A stretch of DNA of 64,000 bases from Rosellinia necatrix (taxonomy: Eukaryota > Ascomycota > Sordariomycetes > Xylariales > Xylariaceae), in assembly GCA_021209875.1 (NCBI GenBank), contig JAGYVD010000004.1:2418001-2482000 (forward strand). The letters run 5' to 3'. The notes beneath the pieces were generated by a model, which made no database searches, was not told the DNA's origin, and saw only the letters and a list, made by a program, of their open reading frames with translations. The number at the start of each line of letters is the position of its first letter. The stretch's first letter is position 1. The translations under genes were made by a program, and so were the position numbers. Shown here piece by piece: positions 48,841-61,072 of the stretch.

Positions 48841-51483
48841 GGAATGATGGGCATAAATGAAATAGATGGGTGGTATCTGGAAAGCGGGTTGTCAGCGATC
48901 TTCGGTAATTCAACTTATAGCATCTTGAGAAGGTACAACAGAATCGTGATGGGACACGAGGACAAAAGCACATGGTATGATTAGGGGGTCAAAGTTCAAC
49001 ATGATACAGGTAGGGCGAACAAACAGGAAATGCTTAGTGGGGTGGTAGTTATAAGTTATAACATAGTGAAAAGTTATGCCAGCAGGCGCTCTTACCGTCG
49101 GGAACCCCATAAGAAGCCTCGAAAGTTACCCACGTTATACTGCATCAAGATAACACGACGAACTCGAGATAAATGCACCAGTTAATATTTAGGCACCACC
49201 GATGCTGTCCCGGTACTCGGATAACCGCACGAACGACAAGGATCCTGGGGTAAAATTACCGCAATTTCTACTGACTAAAGACATTGGCTTGATGCGACAG
49301 CAAAAATAATAAAGGGCTTGCCAATGGTGCAACACTGCATGTCCAGCTGCGCTTACTATGTAGCATTGCATGTTGGGCGAAGGGCTTTTGCAATCGCCGG
49401 AACGAATCAACTATGGGATAAAGCCAGCAAGATGAAACCGCAGCAGAGAAGTGACCGAACACCGGGTAGATACCAGGATATGACCCCTATTTAAGTTGAT
49501 ATGGCCACTCATCACGGGAGACGGGTGGGAAGAAACAATTGATCGACGTGGTTGGGGCAATGGGCTCGGGGTCGGGCACCCTGCTTGTTGCAATAGCGCC
49601 GCACTGCCGAGGTGTACGTACGACTGCAATGTTGTTTGTTATCCAACCTCTTCTGCTACGGCTATGTAAGGGAGCACAGGGCCTCTAGACTTACTACTAT
49701 ATGCTATATAGGTAGGGTAATACGTAAGTAGTTACTAGGTATGCAGTTAGTAGGTACCAATATAGGCAGTACGTTAGCTAAGCATGTTGACTTTTCAAGT
49801 AGTCAGATCAAACAGGATTGTTGGTACCACGGCGGGTATAAAAAGGTCACCATGCATAATTATACGGTTGGATTAACTCATGTTATGGGAATCATATGAT
49901 GGCCGAATAAGGAAATCCCATGTAGGCTGCTACGGTGCTGTGACTACCACGTTATATGTGAATCGGGTATATATCCTTCCTATATAACTCCCTATTTGGT
50001 AGTAGGTAATTGACCTTAGTCTCTAGCTGTACTACGTTGGGACCTACCTTCGATAACTAGTTATTAGACGTTGACAACGCCTGGGCACAAAGACGGATCA
50101 TGCCACATGGCCTACTAGGAAAGTCTCGGGTTAGTGGGGATTTTCATTACCTTCAACAAACAAACTCAGGCTCTGAACGTAACCTTACGCACCATATAAA
50201 GGTACCTAACTACGTATAACTAGACGTTAAAATACTACTACTGCTACATATATACCTTGTACATGACATATACAACTACCGAACAACCAACGTAACCAGT
50301 TAGTTACACTGCCAGTGGAAAGGAAAAAAGAGCGGGAAGAGAAAGACCCAAAAAGAAAAAAGAAAAAAGAAAAAAAAAGAACGGTCGGTCTTCACTTCTG
50401 AGATGGTCTCATCATTTCGACGTGCAGGGGTGGCAACCAAACACCATCTGTGGATTTTCTTTGCTTTGTCGGTGAGACACTGCTTCAGATGTAGCCAGTG
50501 GGGTGAACAGCCACCACCAGCTGTCGTTGCGGCTGCTTGCTAAGCTTCTCCAGCTGCTGCTCTTGCTTCAACCGATAACGAAGTAGAGTGTCGAGCCGGT
50601 ACATGAAAGTCGCTATTATGTAAATAAAGCGGTGTGAAGCGCAGTAGGGGAAGTCGCGGGGCCTGGTTTGTTGTCGAATCATGGAGGTCACCCACTCACT
50701 CCTATCCGACTCCTGTCTATCGGTAGACTTTAGGTACCTAACCCTAACCGCCGCCTGCCTGCCTGCCTGCCTGCCTGCCTACCTGCCTACCTACCTTAGG
50801 TACCTAGGTACGTTAGTGATGTAGGTACATTTTAACATACATAGAGTAGTCGAGAGCGTCACTAGCTACCTTAGGTAAGTAGTCTATGCCAATTACCTGG
50901 GTGGCAGGTAGCAGGAGCATTGAGCCGCTTACAGCTGGCCGATGACCGCCCGCCGACTTTGCATGTTGCACATCAAGGGCCCTGATCACTTTTTTCCCAC
51001 CCCTGCTTCCCAGAACGCATGCTAATCTCAAACAGGCTACGCGTGCTCCCTTTATCCCCCAATTTCTATCTGCTCCCCCATATCATCTTTCTTTTCTAAA
51101 GGCTGGGAGTGAGCGAATGGGGTCCATCTAGCTCTCATCTGTCAACACCACGACTCCTACCGCTCGAATACACCAGCCATCTTTCCGTCCACTGTCGTCG
51201 TTTATCTTCGCCCTTCCCGGTCTCCTGAGGGAACAGAAACCGCAGTCTCGCTCAGATACCCTCTTCTCGTGTCGCGTCCTGTAGCCGTTCCGCGACGACC
51301 TATGTCACAGCCGGGTCTGTCCGAGCAAGACCACTCCTGAATCGCGATACTTCTCTCTGTACTTTTCACGGATGCCTTCAGCTCCGACTTCCTCCTAAGT
51401 TGAACCCCAACTTACCCGTTCCTTACGACGAGCCGCATCTACTCCCCAACTCGACCCCCGCCTAATACACCGATCCGCCTCCC
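48841..51483. other. Intergenic region SER33 / MYO2
   Basis: 2.6 kb without a recognised gene. Includes two copies of the TAGACGTT motif (50064-50073 partial; about 50217-50246 with a CTA tail), an AAAGAAAAAAG-rich run at 50345-50380, a TAGGTACC/GCCT repeat block at 50731-50875 and a CCTAACCCTAACC stretch at 50737-50749. From about 51060 the plus strand is pyrimidine-rich and probably the MYO2 promoter and 5' leader. Confidence 0.55.
50731..50875. repeat. (GCCT)n and TACCTAGGTA cluster
   Basis: TAGGTACCTAACCCTAACCG, then GCCTGCCTGCCTGCCT units to about 50780, grading into GCCTACCTACC and TTAGGTACCTAGGTACG. This shows that the GCCT and CCTA repeats intergrade. Confidence 0.8.
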
Positions 51484-54400
51484 ATGTCGCATAACTACGA
51501 TGTCGGTACTAGAGCTTGGCAGCCCGATGCCACGGAGGGCTGGGTGGCGTCCGAGGTTGTCAACAAGTCTGTTGACGGCGACAAAGTCACCTTGACTTTC
51601 AAGCTAGAGAATGAAGAGGTAAGCAATCTCTGGCTGATCCATTGCCCTTCCAACGGAACTCCCGAGCTGACCATCCATGTACCACACTAGACTAAGGCGG
51701 TTGTGGTATCTCTGGATGCTTTACAAAATGGCAACGACCCATCCTTACCACCGCTTATGAACCCCTCCATGCTTGAAGCTAGCGATGATCTCACCAACTT
51801 GTCCCATCTTAATGAGCCCGCTGGTATGTCCCCGGTCATTGTTGCGTGCAACATTTCTCTGGGTCACGTTTGCTAATCTGTCTCCCTCAAGTCCTCCAAG
51901 CAATTCGTCTCCGATATGCCCAGAAAGAGATATATACGTATAGCGGTATAGTGTTGATAGCCACAAATCCTTTCGCAAGGGTTGACTCTCTCTATGTCCC
52001 CGGGATGGTTCAGGTATACGCCGGTAGGCAGCGCGAAACACAAGCACCACATTTGTTTGCCATTGCAGAGGAAGCGTTCATGTAGGTCTATTCCCTAGTA
52101 TTTTGCGGGCCAGCGTAGCTTACACTGGAGACAACAGAAAAATGATAAAAGATGGCCGAAACCAGACAGTTGTTGTTTCTGGAGAGTCTGGTGCTGGAAA
52201 AACAGTTAGCGCCAAATATATCATGCGATACTTTGCGACAAGAGAATCACCGGATAACCCTGGCGGTCGATCAAAGAAAGGCGCTGAAGCGATGAGTGAA
52301 ACAGAAGAGCAGATTTTGGCAACCAACCCGATAATGGAAGCCTTTGGCAATGCTAAAACTACACGCAACGACAACTCCTCCCGATTTGGGAAATATATCG
52401 AAATCATGTTCGACGACAAGACCAATATCATCGGAGCTCGGATTCGGACGTACCTTCTAGAACGCTCAAGATTGGTATTCCAGCCCTTGAAGGAACGAAA
52501 TTACCACATCTTCTATCAGTTTTTAGCAGGTGCTACAGACAGAGAGCGGCAGGAATTAGGCCTCCTACCGGCCGAGCAGTTCGACTATCTCAACCAAGGG
52601 AATGCGCCTGTGATTGACGGGGTTGACGACAAGGCCGAGTTTATGGCCACCAAGAGTTCCTTGAAGACAATCGGCGTTGGTGACACGCAGCAGACCGGTA
52701 TTTTCAATTTACTTGCGGGTCTCTTGCATTTAGGCAACGTTAAAATTGGTGCCTCACGAAACGATAGTGTCCTGGCCCCAACAGAGCCATCCCTCGAACG
52801 CGCCTGCGCTATTCTGGGTATTGATGCGACTGATTTTGCGAAATGGATTGTGAAAAAGCAACTAGTTACTCGCGGTGAGAAGATTGTGTCCAACCTCTCA
52901 CAACAGCAAGCTACTGTTGTGCGCGACTCCGTTGCCAAGTACATTTACTCCAGCCTTTTTGACTGGCTGGTAGAAATCATCAATAGGAGTCTTGCGGCCG
53001 ATGAGGTCTTGAGTCGTGTCAATTCCTTCATCGGCGTCCTCGATATTTACGGTTTCGAACATTTTGCTAAGAACTCCTTTGAGCAGTTCTGTATCAATTA
53101 TGCTAACGAGAAGCTGCAACAGCAATTCAATTCACATGTTTTCAGACTCGAGCAGGAGGAGTACGTTCGAGAACAAATCGATTGGACGTTTATCGAATTC
53201 TCCGATAATCAGCCATGTATCGATCTTATCGAGGGGAAGCTCGGAATTCTGTCATTGCTTGATGAGGAATCAAGGCTACCTATGGGTACGGACGACCAGT
53301 TTGTTACTAAGCTACACCACAACTTTTCTGGGGACAAGAATAAGTTTTACAAGAAACCACGGTTTGGCAAGTCAACATTCACCGTGTGCCATTATGCCGT
53401 GGATGTGACTTACGAATCCGAGGGCTTCATCGAGAAGAATAGAGATACTGTCCCCGATGAACACATGGCTGTACTGCGTGGGTCGACAAATGGATTCCTC
53501 AAGCAGGTTTTGACTGCCGCCTCGGCCGTGCGTGAGAAGGATGTGGCTTCGTCGAGTTCGGCCGTTGCCAAACCTGCAGCTGGGAGGAAGATTGGAGTCG
53601 CTGTTAACCGCAAGCCAACTCTCGGCGGTATCTTCCGTTCCTCACTCATCGAGCTGATGAGCACAATTGGCAACACAAACGTCCACTACATTCGTTGCAT
53701 TAAACCCAACGAAGCAAAAGAATCCTGGAAATTCGAGGGTCCCATGGTTCTTAGCCAGCTTCGGGCTTGTGGTGTACTTGAAACCATCCGCATTAGTTGT
53801 GCTGGGTACCCAGGCCGCTGGACATATGAAGAATTTGCACTTCGATACTATCTGTTGATCCCGTCTTCCAGATGGCAAACCGAGATTCGACAATTGGTTA
53901 AGGAAATATTGGCTCAGGCTCTGGGCTCCCTCACTGGTACAGGCAGCGACAACTACCAGCTGGGCTTGACGAAGATCTTCTTCCGAGCCGGTATGCTAGC
54001 GCACCTAGAGAATCTTCGACAGAGTCGCATGAGCGAGGCCGCCGTGTTGATCCAGAAGAACCTAAAGGCCAAATATTATCGACGCAAGTACCTAGAAGCA
54101 CGCGAAGATATCATCGCCTTCCAATCGCTCGCACGAGCCTACGCCACAAGGGCCAAGGCACAGGAGCTTCGCACCATCAAGGCAGCCACGACTATTCAGA
54201 GAGTTTGGAGAGGTCAGAAGGAGCGAAAAGCGTTCTTGCGGATACGTAATAATGTTATCCTTGCCCAAGCCGCTGCTAAGGGTTATCTACGAAGAAAGCA
54301 AATTATGGAGACACGTGTAGGCAACGCTGTCATTCTCATCCAACGAGTGTGGCGAGCGAGACGGCAGCTTCGTGATTTTAGGAGTTACCGCAAAAAGGTT

Positions 54401-56568
54401 GTGCTAGTGCAAAGTCTATGGAGAGCCAAGCAAGCAAGGAAGGGGTACAAGAAGATGCGAGAGGAAGCTCGCGACCTCAAGCAGATTTCGTACAAGCTAG
54501 AAAACAAAGTGGTCGAGCTAACCCAGTCACTGGGTACGATGAAGACGCAGAACAAGAATCTCATCAGCCAGGTGGAGAACTACGAAAACCAGATCAAGTC
54601 ATGGAAGAGCAGGCATAATGCGCTCGAGACCCGGACCAAGGAGCTGCAGGCAGAAGCCAATCAAGCCGGTATCGCTGTCGCCAAGTTACAGGCAATGGAG
54701 GAGGATATGAAGAAGCTACAACAGAACTTCGACGAGTCCAGCATGAACGTCAAGAGAATGCAGGAGGAAGAGAGAGAGTTAAAGGAGTCTTTACGCACGG
54801 CGAATGACGAATTGGAACGTATCCGAGAAGAGACCACTCATCATCTGAACGAGAAAACAACGCTCAGAGAACAGCTCACCCAAATGGCTGAAGAACTGGA
54901 CCTAGCCAGGCGCTTAGGCCCAGTAAATGGCGAGTTGGTGAATGGCAACGGCGCACCATCTCTTCCAAATGGCTTAATCAATCTCGTGTCCTCTAAGAAG
55001 CCCAAGAGACGGAGTGCCGGTGCAGAGCCCAGCGTGATGGATCGCTTCAGCGCTGCCTATAACCCCCGACCGATGTCGATGGCTGTCTCCAGCAGTCACC
55101 GCCCTGGTACTGGCTTCATTCCGGGTGCTGACACGATTGAGATGGAGCTAGAAACATTGCTGGCTGACGAGGATAGCTTAAACGACGAGGTTACGATGGG
55201 TCTCATCAAAAATTTGAAGATACCCTTGCCTACTACTACCCCGCCGCCATCTGACAAGGAAGTTCTCTTCCCATCATACCTGATCAATCTGGTGACGTCC
55301 GAGATGTGGAACAACGGCTTCGTCAAGGAATCCGAGAGATTCTTGGCCAACGTGATGCAGTCAATCCAACAAGAGGTGATGCAACACGAGGGCGAAGACG
55401 CTATTAATCCTGGTGCTTTCTGGTTATCCAACGTGCATGAGATGCTTTCATTCGTCTTTCTCGCCGAGGATTGGTACGAGGCTCAAAAAACAGATAATTA
55501 TGAGTACGATCGACTTCTGGAAATTGTCAAGCACGACCTGGAAAGCTTGGAATTCAACATCTACCACACTTGGATGAAGATTCTCAAAAAGAAGTTGCAC
55601 AAGATGGTTATCCCCGCTATCATCGAATCTCAGTCACTGCCCGGCTTCGTCACGAATGAAAGTAATAGATTCCTCGGCAAGCTGCTGCAGTCTAACTCAG
55701 CGCCTGCCTACAGCATGGACAACCTCCTCAGCCTTCTAAACAATGTCCTGAGGGCAATGAAAGCCTACTACTTGGAAGACAGCATTATTACTCAGACAGT
55801 GACAGAACTTCTGAAATTGGTCGGTGTTACTGCCTTCAATGATCTGCTCATGCGACGAAACTTCCTATCGTGGAAGCGTGGACTTCAGATAAACTATAAC
55901 ATCACTCGTATCGAGGAGTGGTGCAAGAGTCACGATATGCCAGAGGGTACTCTGCAGCTTGAACACTTGATGGTACGTCAACTACCCTGAACTGCGCAGT
56001 ATAGCCAACAGCTAGCTAACTTGTTTCCAGCAAGCAACGAAGCTTCTGCAGCTTAAGAAGGCAACCTTGAACGACATCGAGATCATCCAGGACATCTGCT
56101 GGATGTAAGTTCACCCCTATCTAGGAGCACCACTCCGATATTAATGAAACCTTCAGGCTATCCCCCAACCAAATCCAGAAGCTGCTCAACCAGTACCTGG
56201 TCGCAGACTATGAACAGCCGATTAACGGAGAGATCATGAAAGCTGTGGCATCTAGAGTGACGGAGAAGAGTGATGTTCTCCTCCTACAAGCCGTAGATAT
56301 GGATGACAGTGGTCCGTATGCTATCGCTGAGCCACGTGCTATCACCGCACTCGAAACATACACACCGTCATGTAAGTGGGCTATGCCACAGGTGTGTCGG
56401 AGTTACAACTAACATGGATTTGTAGGGCTACAAACCCCTAGGCTAAAGCGACTGGCGGAGATAGTATCTGCCCAGGCCATTGCTCAACAGGAGAAGCTGG
56501 AAGCCGAGGAATATGAGGGCGAGGAAGAACTCGCTGATGTTGAGGAAGTCGAGGTAGATGGTGCGTAG
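51484..56568 (+). CDS. MYO2: Class V myosin heavy chain (Myo2-type)
   Basis: Exons 51484..51618, 51691..51823, 51892..52081, 52138..55972, 56031..56104, 56157..56371, 56426..56568; about 1,529 aa. Residues 1-60 form the SH3-like domain (RAWQPDATEGWVASEVV). The motor has P-loop GESGAGKT (123-130), switch I NDNSSRFGKYIEI, switch II DIYGFEHF, and the actin-proximal HYIRCIKPNEAK. About six IQ motifs (about 740-885, for example TIQRVWRGQKERKAF) bind calmodulin-type light chains. A coiled coil follows to about 1030, then a cargo-binding dilute (DIL) globular tail and an acidic C-terminus. Myo2 carries secretory vesicles and organelles along actin cables to growth sites and hyphal tips. The exon 3/4 junction splits AT|A; without splicing the frame stops at once (ATG-TAG). 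Filamentous ascomycetes usually have a single class V myosin. Confidence 0.96.
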
Positions 56569-57841
56569 AGCCGCACTTTGACCCCGGGACTTTCAAGTTA
56601 CATCTACCAGCCAATCCGGATTCCGTGATCCCGATATGCATGACTTGAGGATAATATATGATAATGTCGGGTTTAGCGGGAAACGACGGGTACAATAATA
56701 AGCCACCAAGGGGCTGGTTTTCCGGACGACGGGCCATGGACATGCGGGCGGGGTAGACGCCTGCGCCGTCGGACAAGCGAGTAGCCGCCCGCGTGTACAG
56801 CTGTTTAGTGGATATCGAGGCATGATTGAACTAGAGCGCTGTCGCGCACGATCCATGGATGGGGCGTTACAATGCTGCTTTTTTTCCTTTTGTGCTTGTC
56901 ATGGTTGGAGGCATGCCGAGCCGGGAAATGACAGGTGGTATCAAAAGATGAACAGACAACGGACAACCAATACTCTGTAGTATCTACTTGTAGTGCGCTT
57001 GTACATGCAAAGATATTTATTATCGAGGGCCGAGAATGCCCTTGATACATTTGTGCGAATTCTATGTCGTCGAAACACTGCCCGGGGTGACGTTCGTTAA
57101 TCTACCTCCTGGTTAGGCGGCTCACTTGAGTTCTCTCATGTCGAAAAGCACCTAATTAAGTACTTATGTAGGTGTCATACAGATACCTACCTCAATGAGA
57201 TATGCCATCTACACGTGACCAGCAGTAGTACCACTATCTAGGTAGTTAGTGCGTCTACCGAACCGTTACTATTTTCCCAAATTAGCTAAAATAACGGTGG
57301 CTAGCCCCATTATAGTTTATCGTCAAACACCACAGCATCCAGCGCCTTGTAAGTCTGTGGTGATTGGTTAAGTTACTAGGCCTTAGCTCCTTTCCACACA
57401 AGAAGCTTCATCTATTTAGGTTTTCTTACCGTCGATTCAGTCCAGTATTTTCTTCTTTGCAGCCGCACAGGTGCTCACTGTACATAGGTACTCACTATAC
57501 CTACCTACCTACCTACCTACCTACTCACTGTATTTCCAGGCGAGTTGGCCAGCACTGGCAGTTCTATGCATCCACATATCTTCACATATCTCCATTCAAA
57601 CTGCATTCAGGGATTCGAACGATCTAGAGATCCTAGATGCCTGATATACTTAGTTGGCACTTTCCCACTCAAAGGATAATAAAGTACTGCCGCTTGCTTA
57701 TTTTAAGCTGATTCCCACGACAGCTCCTGGACTACATACCTATTCACAACCTAAGCTACCCTTTTTTTTTTTTTTTTTTTTTTTCCTCCCTTAACCCTCC
57801 CCCTCTAAAAACGGAGGGAAGAAAGCAGGAGAGAAGACAGG
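56569..57841. other. Intergenic region MYO2 / FAP7
   Basis: MYO2 3' flank, TAGG/CCTA clusters at about 57160-57250 and a perfect (CCTA)n run at about 57499-57523, then the FAP7 promoter with a T23 tract. No gene is supported. Confidence 0.55.
57762..57784. promoter_or_regulatory. T23 tract upstream of FAP7 start
   Basis: An uninterrupted run of 23 T residues ends 57 bp before the FAP7 ATG. Poly(dA:dT) tracts of this kind exclude nucleosomes in fungal promoters; that role is inferred here. Confidence 0.55.
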
Positions 57842-58711
57842 ATGCGCACAAGCCCTAATATTGTGGTGACGGGCACGCCTGGTACAGGCAAAACAACGCA
57901 CTGCGAGGCCCTGGCAGAGCGCACAGGTCTTCGCCATATCTCCGTCAACCAGGTTGTCAAGGATAAAGGCTGCCACGAGGGCTGGGACGAAGAGTACCAG
58001 AGCTGGATCGTGGATGAGGACAAGGCAAGTTCTCATTTGTTGACTGTTTCTTTGCCCCCTCCCTCAACCCGATGACAGAGGCGGCACCGCAAAGGGGGGA
58101 CCGGCAGACCCAAGGCAGGTCTTTGGACGGCTAAGGGAGCAACACCTTGGATTTGAGAGGAAGTGTTTGAGATGGGGGCTAGATTCCTACGTAAAGCTGA
58201 CGAATATGATGCCTCTTTAGCTACTTGACACCCTCGAGGACGAGGTCGCGGCGGGCGGCTGCATTCTCGATTGGCATGCGTGCGACTTGTTCCCCGAACG
58301 GTGGGTTGATCTCGTCGCTGTGCTGAGGGTAGATACAAGCACACTATATGATCGATTGACGGCAAGGTGAGGAGAGGGCCCTACTCGTTTTGTTCTCCCC
58401 CGCCCGTTTTATATTTCTCGCTCAAGGCTCGATGTGCCACGTGTGCGATGTAGCTGAATGGCGTATACCGGCAAAAAGCCACTGGCTGACCGAAACCTGC
58501 TGCGCATAGGAAATATCCCGAGAAGAAATTGCAAGAGAACCTTGACTCGGAGATCATGGACGTGTTGCTGCAGGAAGCGCGTGACTCGTATGACGAGAAT
58601 ATCGTGGTCGAGCTCAAGAGCAACACAACAGACGAGATGGACAGCAACGTAGATCGCATTGAGGTCTGGGTCCAACAGTGGAAGGAGGATAATCGACCCG
58701 ATCGTGAGTAA
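57842..58711 (+). CDS. FAP7: Adenylate kinase isoenzyme 6 / ribosome assembly ATPase Fap7
   Basis: Exons 57842..58024, 58221..58366, 58510..58711; 176 aa. Intron 1 (58025..58220) begins GC: AAG|GCAAGT, with acceptor CTTTAG, phase 0, joining DEDK to LLDTLEDE. P-loop GTPGTGKT spans residues 11-18. Then HISVNQVVKDKGCHEGWDEE, GGCILDWHACDLFPERW, the R-KYPEKKLQENLDSEIM segment and LLQEARDSYDENIVVELKSN. All are AK6 family hallmarks. Fap7 is a nucleoplasmic NMP kinase/ATPase that binds Rps14 and enables the last 18S rRNA cleavage in 40S maturation. The next gene, HAM1, lies 1 kb downstream on the same strand. Confidence 0.94.
58025..58220 (+). other. FAP7: GC–AG intron in FAP7
   Basis: Donor AAG|GCAAGT is the consensus for GC-type 5' splice sites in U2 introns. 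Acceptor GCCTCTTTAG, 196 nt. The resulting junction restores the conserved VDEDKLLDTLE; no GT near the site keeps the frame. Confidence 0.88.
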
Positions 58712-59710
58712 CAGCGACAGAATGAACCGAGCCATGTTGTTCTGTCTTTTAATCTCATCGCCTCCTAGATAGGTCTTCATATAAGTCTTCGACAAGTCCA
58801 AGATCAGTCTAGAGGATCAACCATCGATAGTTCTCAAGTTGGCAATACCAACCCGTCAAGTTCGACTCAGATTGCGGTGACTAGAACACTCATCCCAACC
58901 CGCATTGGGGTTAACAGATAACTGACTAGGTGCCGGACACCAAAGTTGAAGAATCCAAGTTCACCACCAACTGGGGCTTCTACGTTAGATAAACTGCATC
59001 CTCCACTAGTAGAGCAGAGTATAGAAAGGCTGGTGATAATGCTACGGATTAGGCACGTAATGCATTCTGGGGAAAAGAAAAAAAAAAAAAAAAACCGCCA
59101 GAATAAGAATTTTAGTCTACCAAGTAGGGCCAGCATGTAGATACATACATAAGTGCATTCATCATAGGGCCTATATCGGGATCGGGGGCACCACAGTCAC
59201 TTGCTATTGAACGCCGTATGTGTCATTGGCCGGTGGAGGAGAGCGCCGATTGACTACCTCATGCAAGTGCTTACCTGTCTACGCATGTTCAAGGGCGTTG
59301 GTTCAAGCTTATACAGTGCATCTAACATAAAGTACATACCTATCCAGGTAGGTACTTAGGTACATATAAGTTACAGCAAATGCCATCTCCTTGAGTGCTA
59401 TAGGGAAGTAGGTGGAAGCAGGCACGTGTAGGTACTTACTTAAGTAGGCAGTTAGTTATAAGGTTAATTATGGGCATACAGTAGGTGCTTTGCCTATAAC
59501 TAACCCAAGTGCTTAACTAGAGGCCTTTTACCGTCCGCCACTAACAAGCAACCACCTGATTATCTGTCTAGATATCTCTCAATGCGCAATCCTCTAACCC
59601 CCCCGGCATCCACAACAAACGGGGAGAGTATTCAAATTTAAGAGAACAAAAAGAGACCGCCGAGGAGAGAAACCCACACGAGAGAGAGAGAGAGCACTCA
59701 CGAGATCATC
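58712..59710. other. Intergenic region FAP7 / HAM1
   Basis: No gene. Contains an A-tract at about 59079-59094, TAGG/CCTA repeats at about 59338-59460 and a (GA)n run at about 59681-59692 just before the HAM1 start. Confidence 0.55.
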
Positions 59711-60047
59711 ATGGCAGCAACAGCAGCAACATCGACGCCACGCGAGGTGAACTTCATCACGGGGAACGCAAACAAGCTGTCGGAAGTGCGCGCCATCCTC
59801 GAGCCCGCCGGCGTCGCCGTGCGCAGCCAGGCCTTGGACCTGCCCGAGATCCAGGGCTCCCTCGAGGACGTGACGCGCGAGAAGTGCCGCGTTGCCGCCG
59901 CCCTCATCGGCGGGCCCGTGCTCGTCGAGGACACCTGCCTCTGCTTCGATGCCCTGAACGGACTGCCAGGACCATATATGTATGTCTCCTGATGTCTCTA
60001 TATTATGTGTTTCTTTTTATTTTATTTTATTTTATTTCATTCCTTTC

Positions 60048-60084
<37 letters not shown>

Positions 60085-61072
60085 CCTCTTTCTTTCTTCT
60101 CACCCCTTTTCACTTTGCCGCCTATCTTGTATCATTGTTACCATCTTTGTTACCGTTATTCATTGGTAGGAAGGTAGGGAGGTAGGGAGGTTGGTAGGCA
60201 GGAGGACGAAAAGACCCTGAGCAACGGGAGGCCAAGTATGAGTGTGTTGTCTGCGAGATGTGCGGCGATAGGATAGGGGCACAGGAGCAAGTGCGAAAAG
60301 AGAGCGGAGCACCCACCCGTAAACAGACAAACACGCCACCTGCGCGGAAACATGTTCGCTGACTTGAAGATTCCCTTCCGCCGGACGATAGTAAATGGTT
60401 CATGAAGTCTATCGGCCACGTGGGCCTCAACAACCTGCTCGCCGCCTACGACGATAAGTCGGCGCAGGCCGTCGCCACTTTTGGTTTCTGCAAGGGCCCG
60501 GGACAAGAGATCCTGCTCTTCCAGGGACGGACGCATGTGAGTTTCCCCCTTGCCCCTTTCCCCTCATCATTTCCCCCCGTCTAGGACTATGGCGTGCTTA
60601 ATCGAATCCGTGTATAGGGCAAGATTGTACCGGGAAGAGGACCGACTCATTTTGGTATGTACGGTAAATAAGCCTCTTTCTTCCCTTCTCCTACTACTCC
60701 TGTCTCTCCCTCTCCTTCTTCCTCCTCCCCCTCCCGCTTTCTCCCTCTTGGACTTCATAGCCCTCTATTCCTCCCTAGTCTCGATGCTAACTGCTAAATT
60801 TCTAGGCTGGGATGCCGTTTTCGAATATGAAGGAGAGACGTAAGTTCCCCTCCCTCAACATTCTCTATCTGCTCTCATACCGAAGGCCCCCAAGGCTTTC
60901 CTCAGCGGTTAAAAAATAAGAGGGCGACATGGAGAAACTGCGACGCTAATAATGCGTTCGCTTTTACTATAGCTATGCGGAGATGGATAAGGACAAGAAG
61001 AACAAGATCTCGCACCGCGGGAAGGCCCTCGACGAGCTGCGGCGGTGGATGGAGGCCGGGGGCCTAAACTGA
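59711..61072 (+). CDS. HAM1: Inosine/xanthosine triphosphate pyrophosphatase (Ham1)
   Basis: Exons 59711..59979, 60392..60536, 60618..60654, 60806..60839, 60973..61072; 194 aa. The protein hydrolyses ITP, dITP and XTP to monophosphates, keeping deaminated purines out of DNA and RNA. Motifs: [17 protein letters not shown] (substrate loop), [75 protein letters not shown] and [17 protein letters not shown], matching the family end to end. Intron 1 is 412 nt, several times longer than the other introns, and holds TTTTA and TTTC microsatellites. Other introns are 63-151 nt. Exons 3 (37 nt) and 4 (34 nt) are very short. Confidence 0.95.
60013..60083. repeat. (TTTTA)n / (TTTC)n microsatellite inside HAM1 intron 1
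   Basis: TTTTATTTTATTTTATTTTA units at about 60015-60037 followed by about ten TTTC units to about 60083; the same intron contains a (GGTAGGGA)n run near 60173-60200. Confidence 0.85.
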
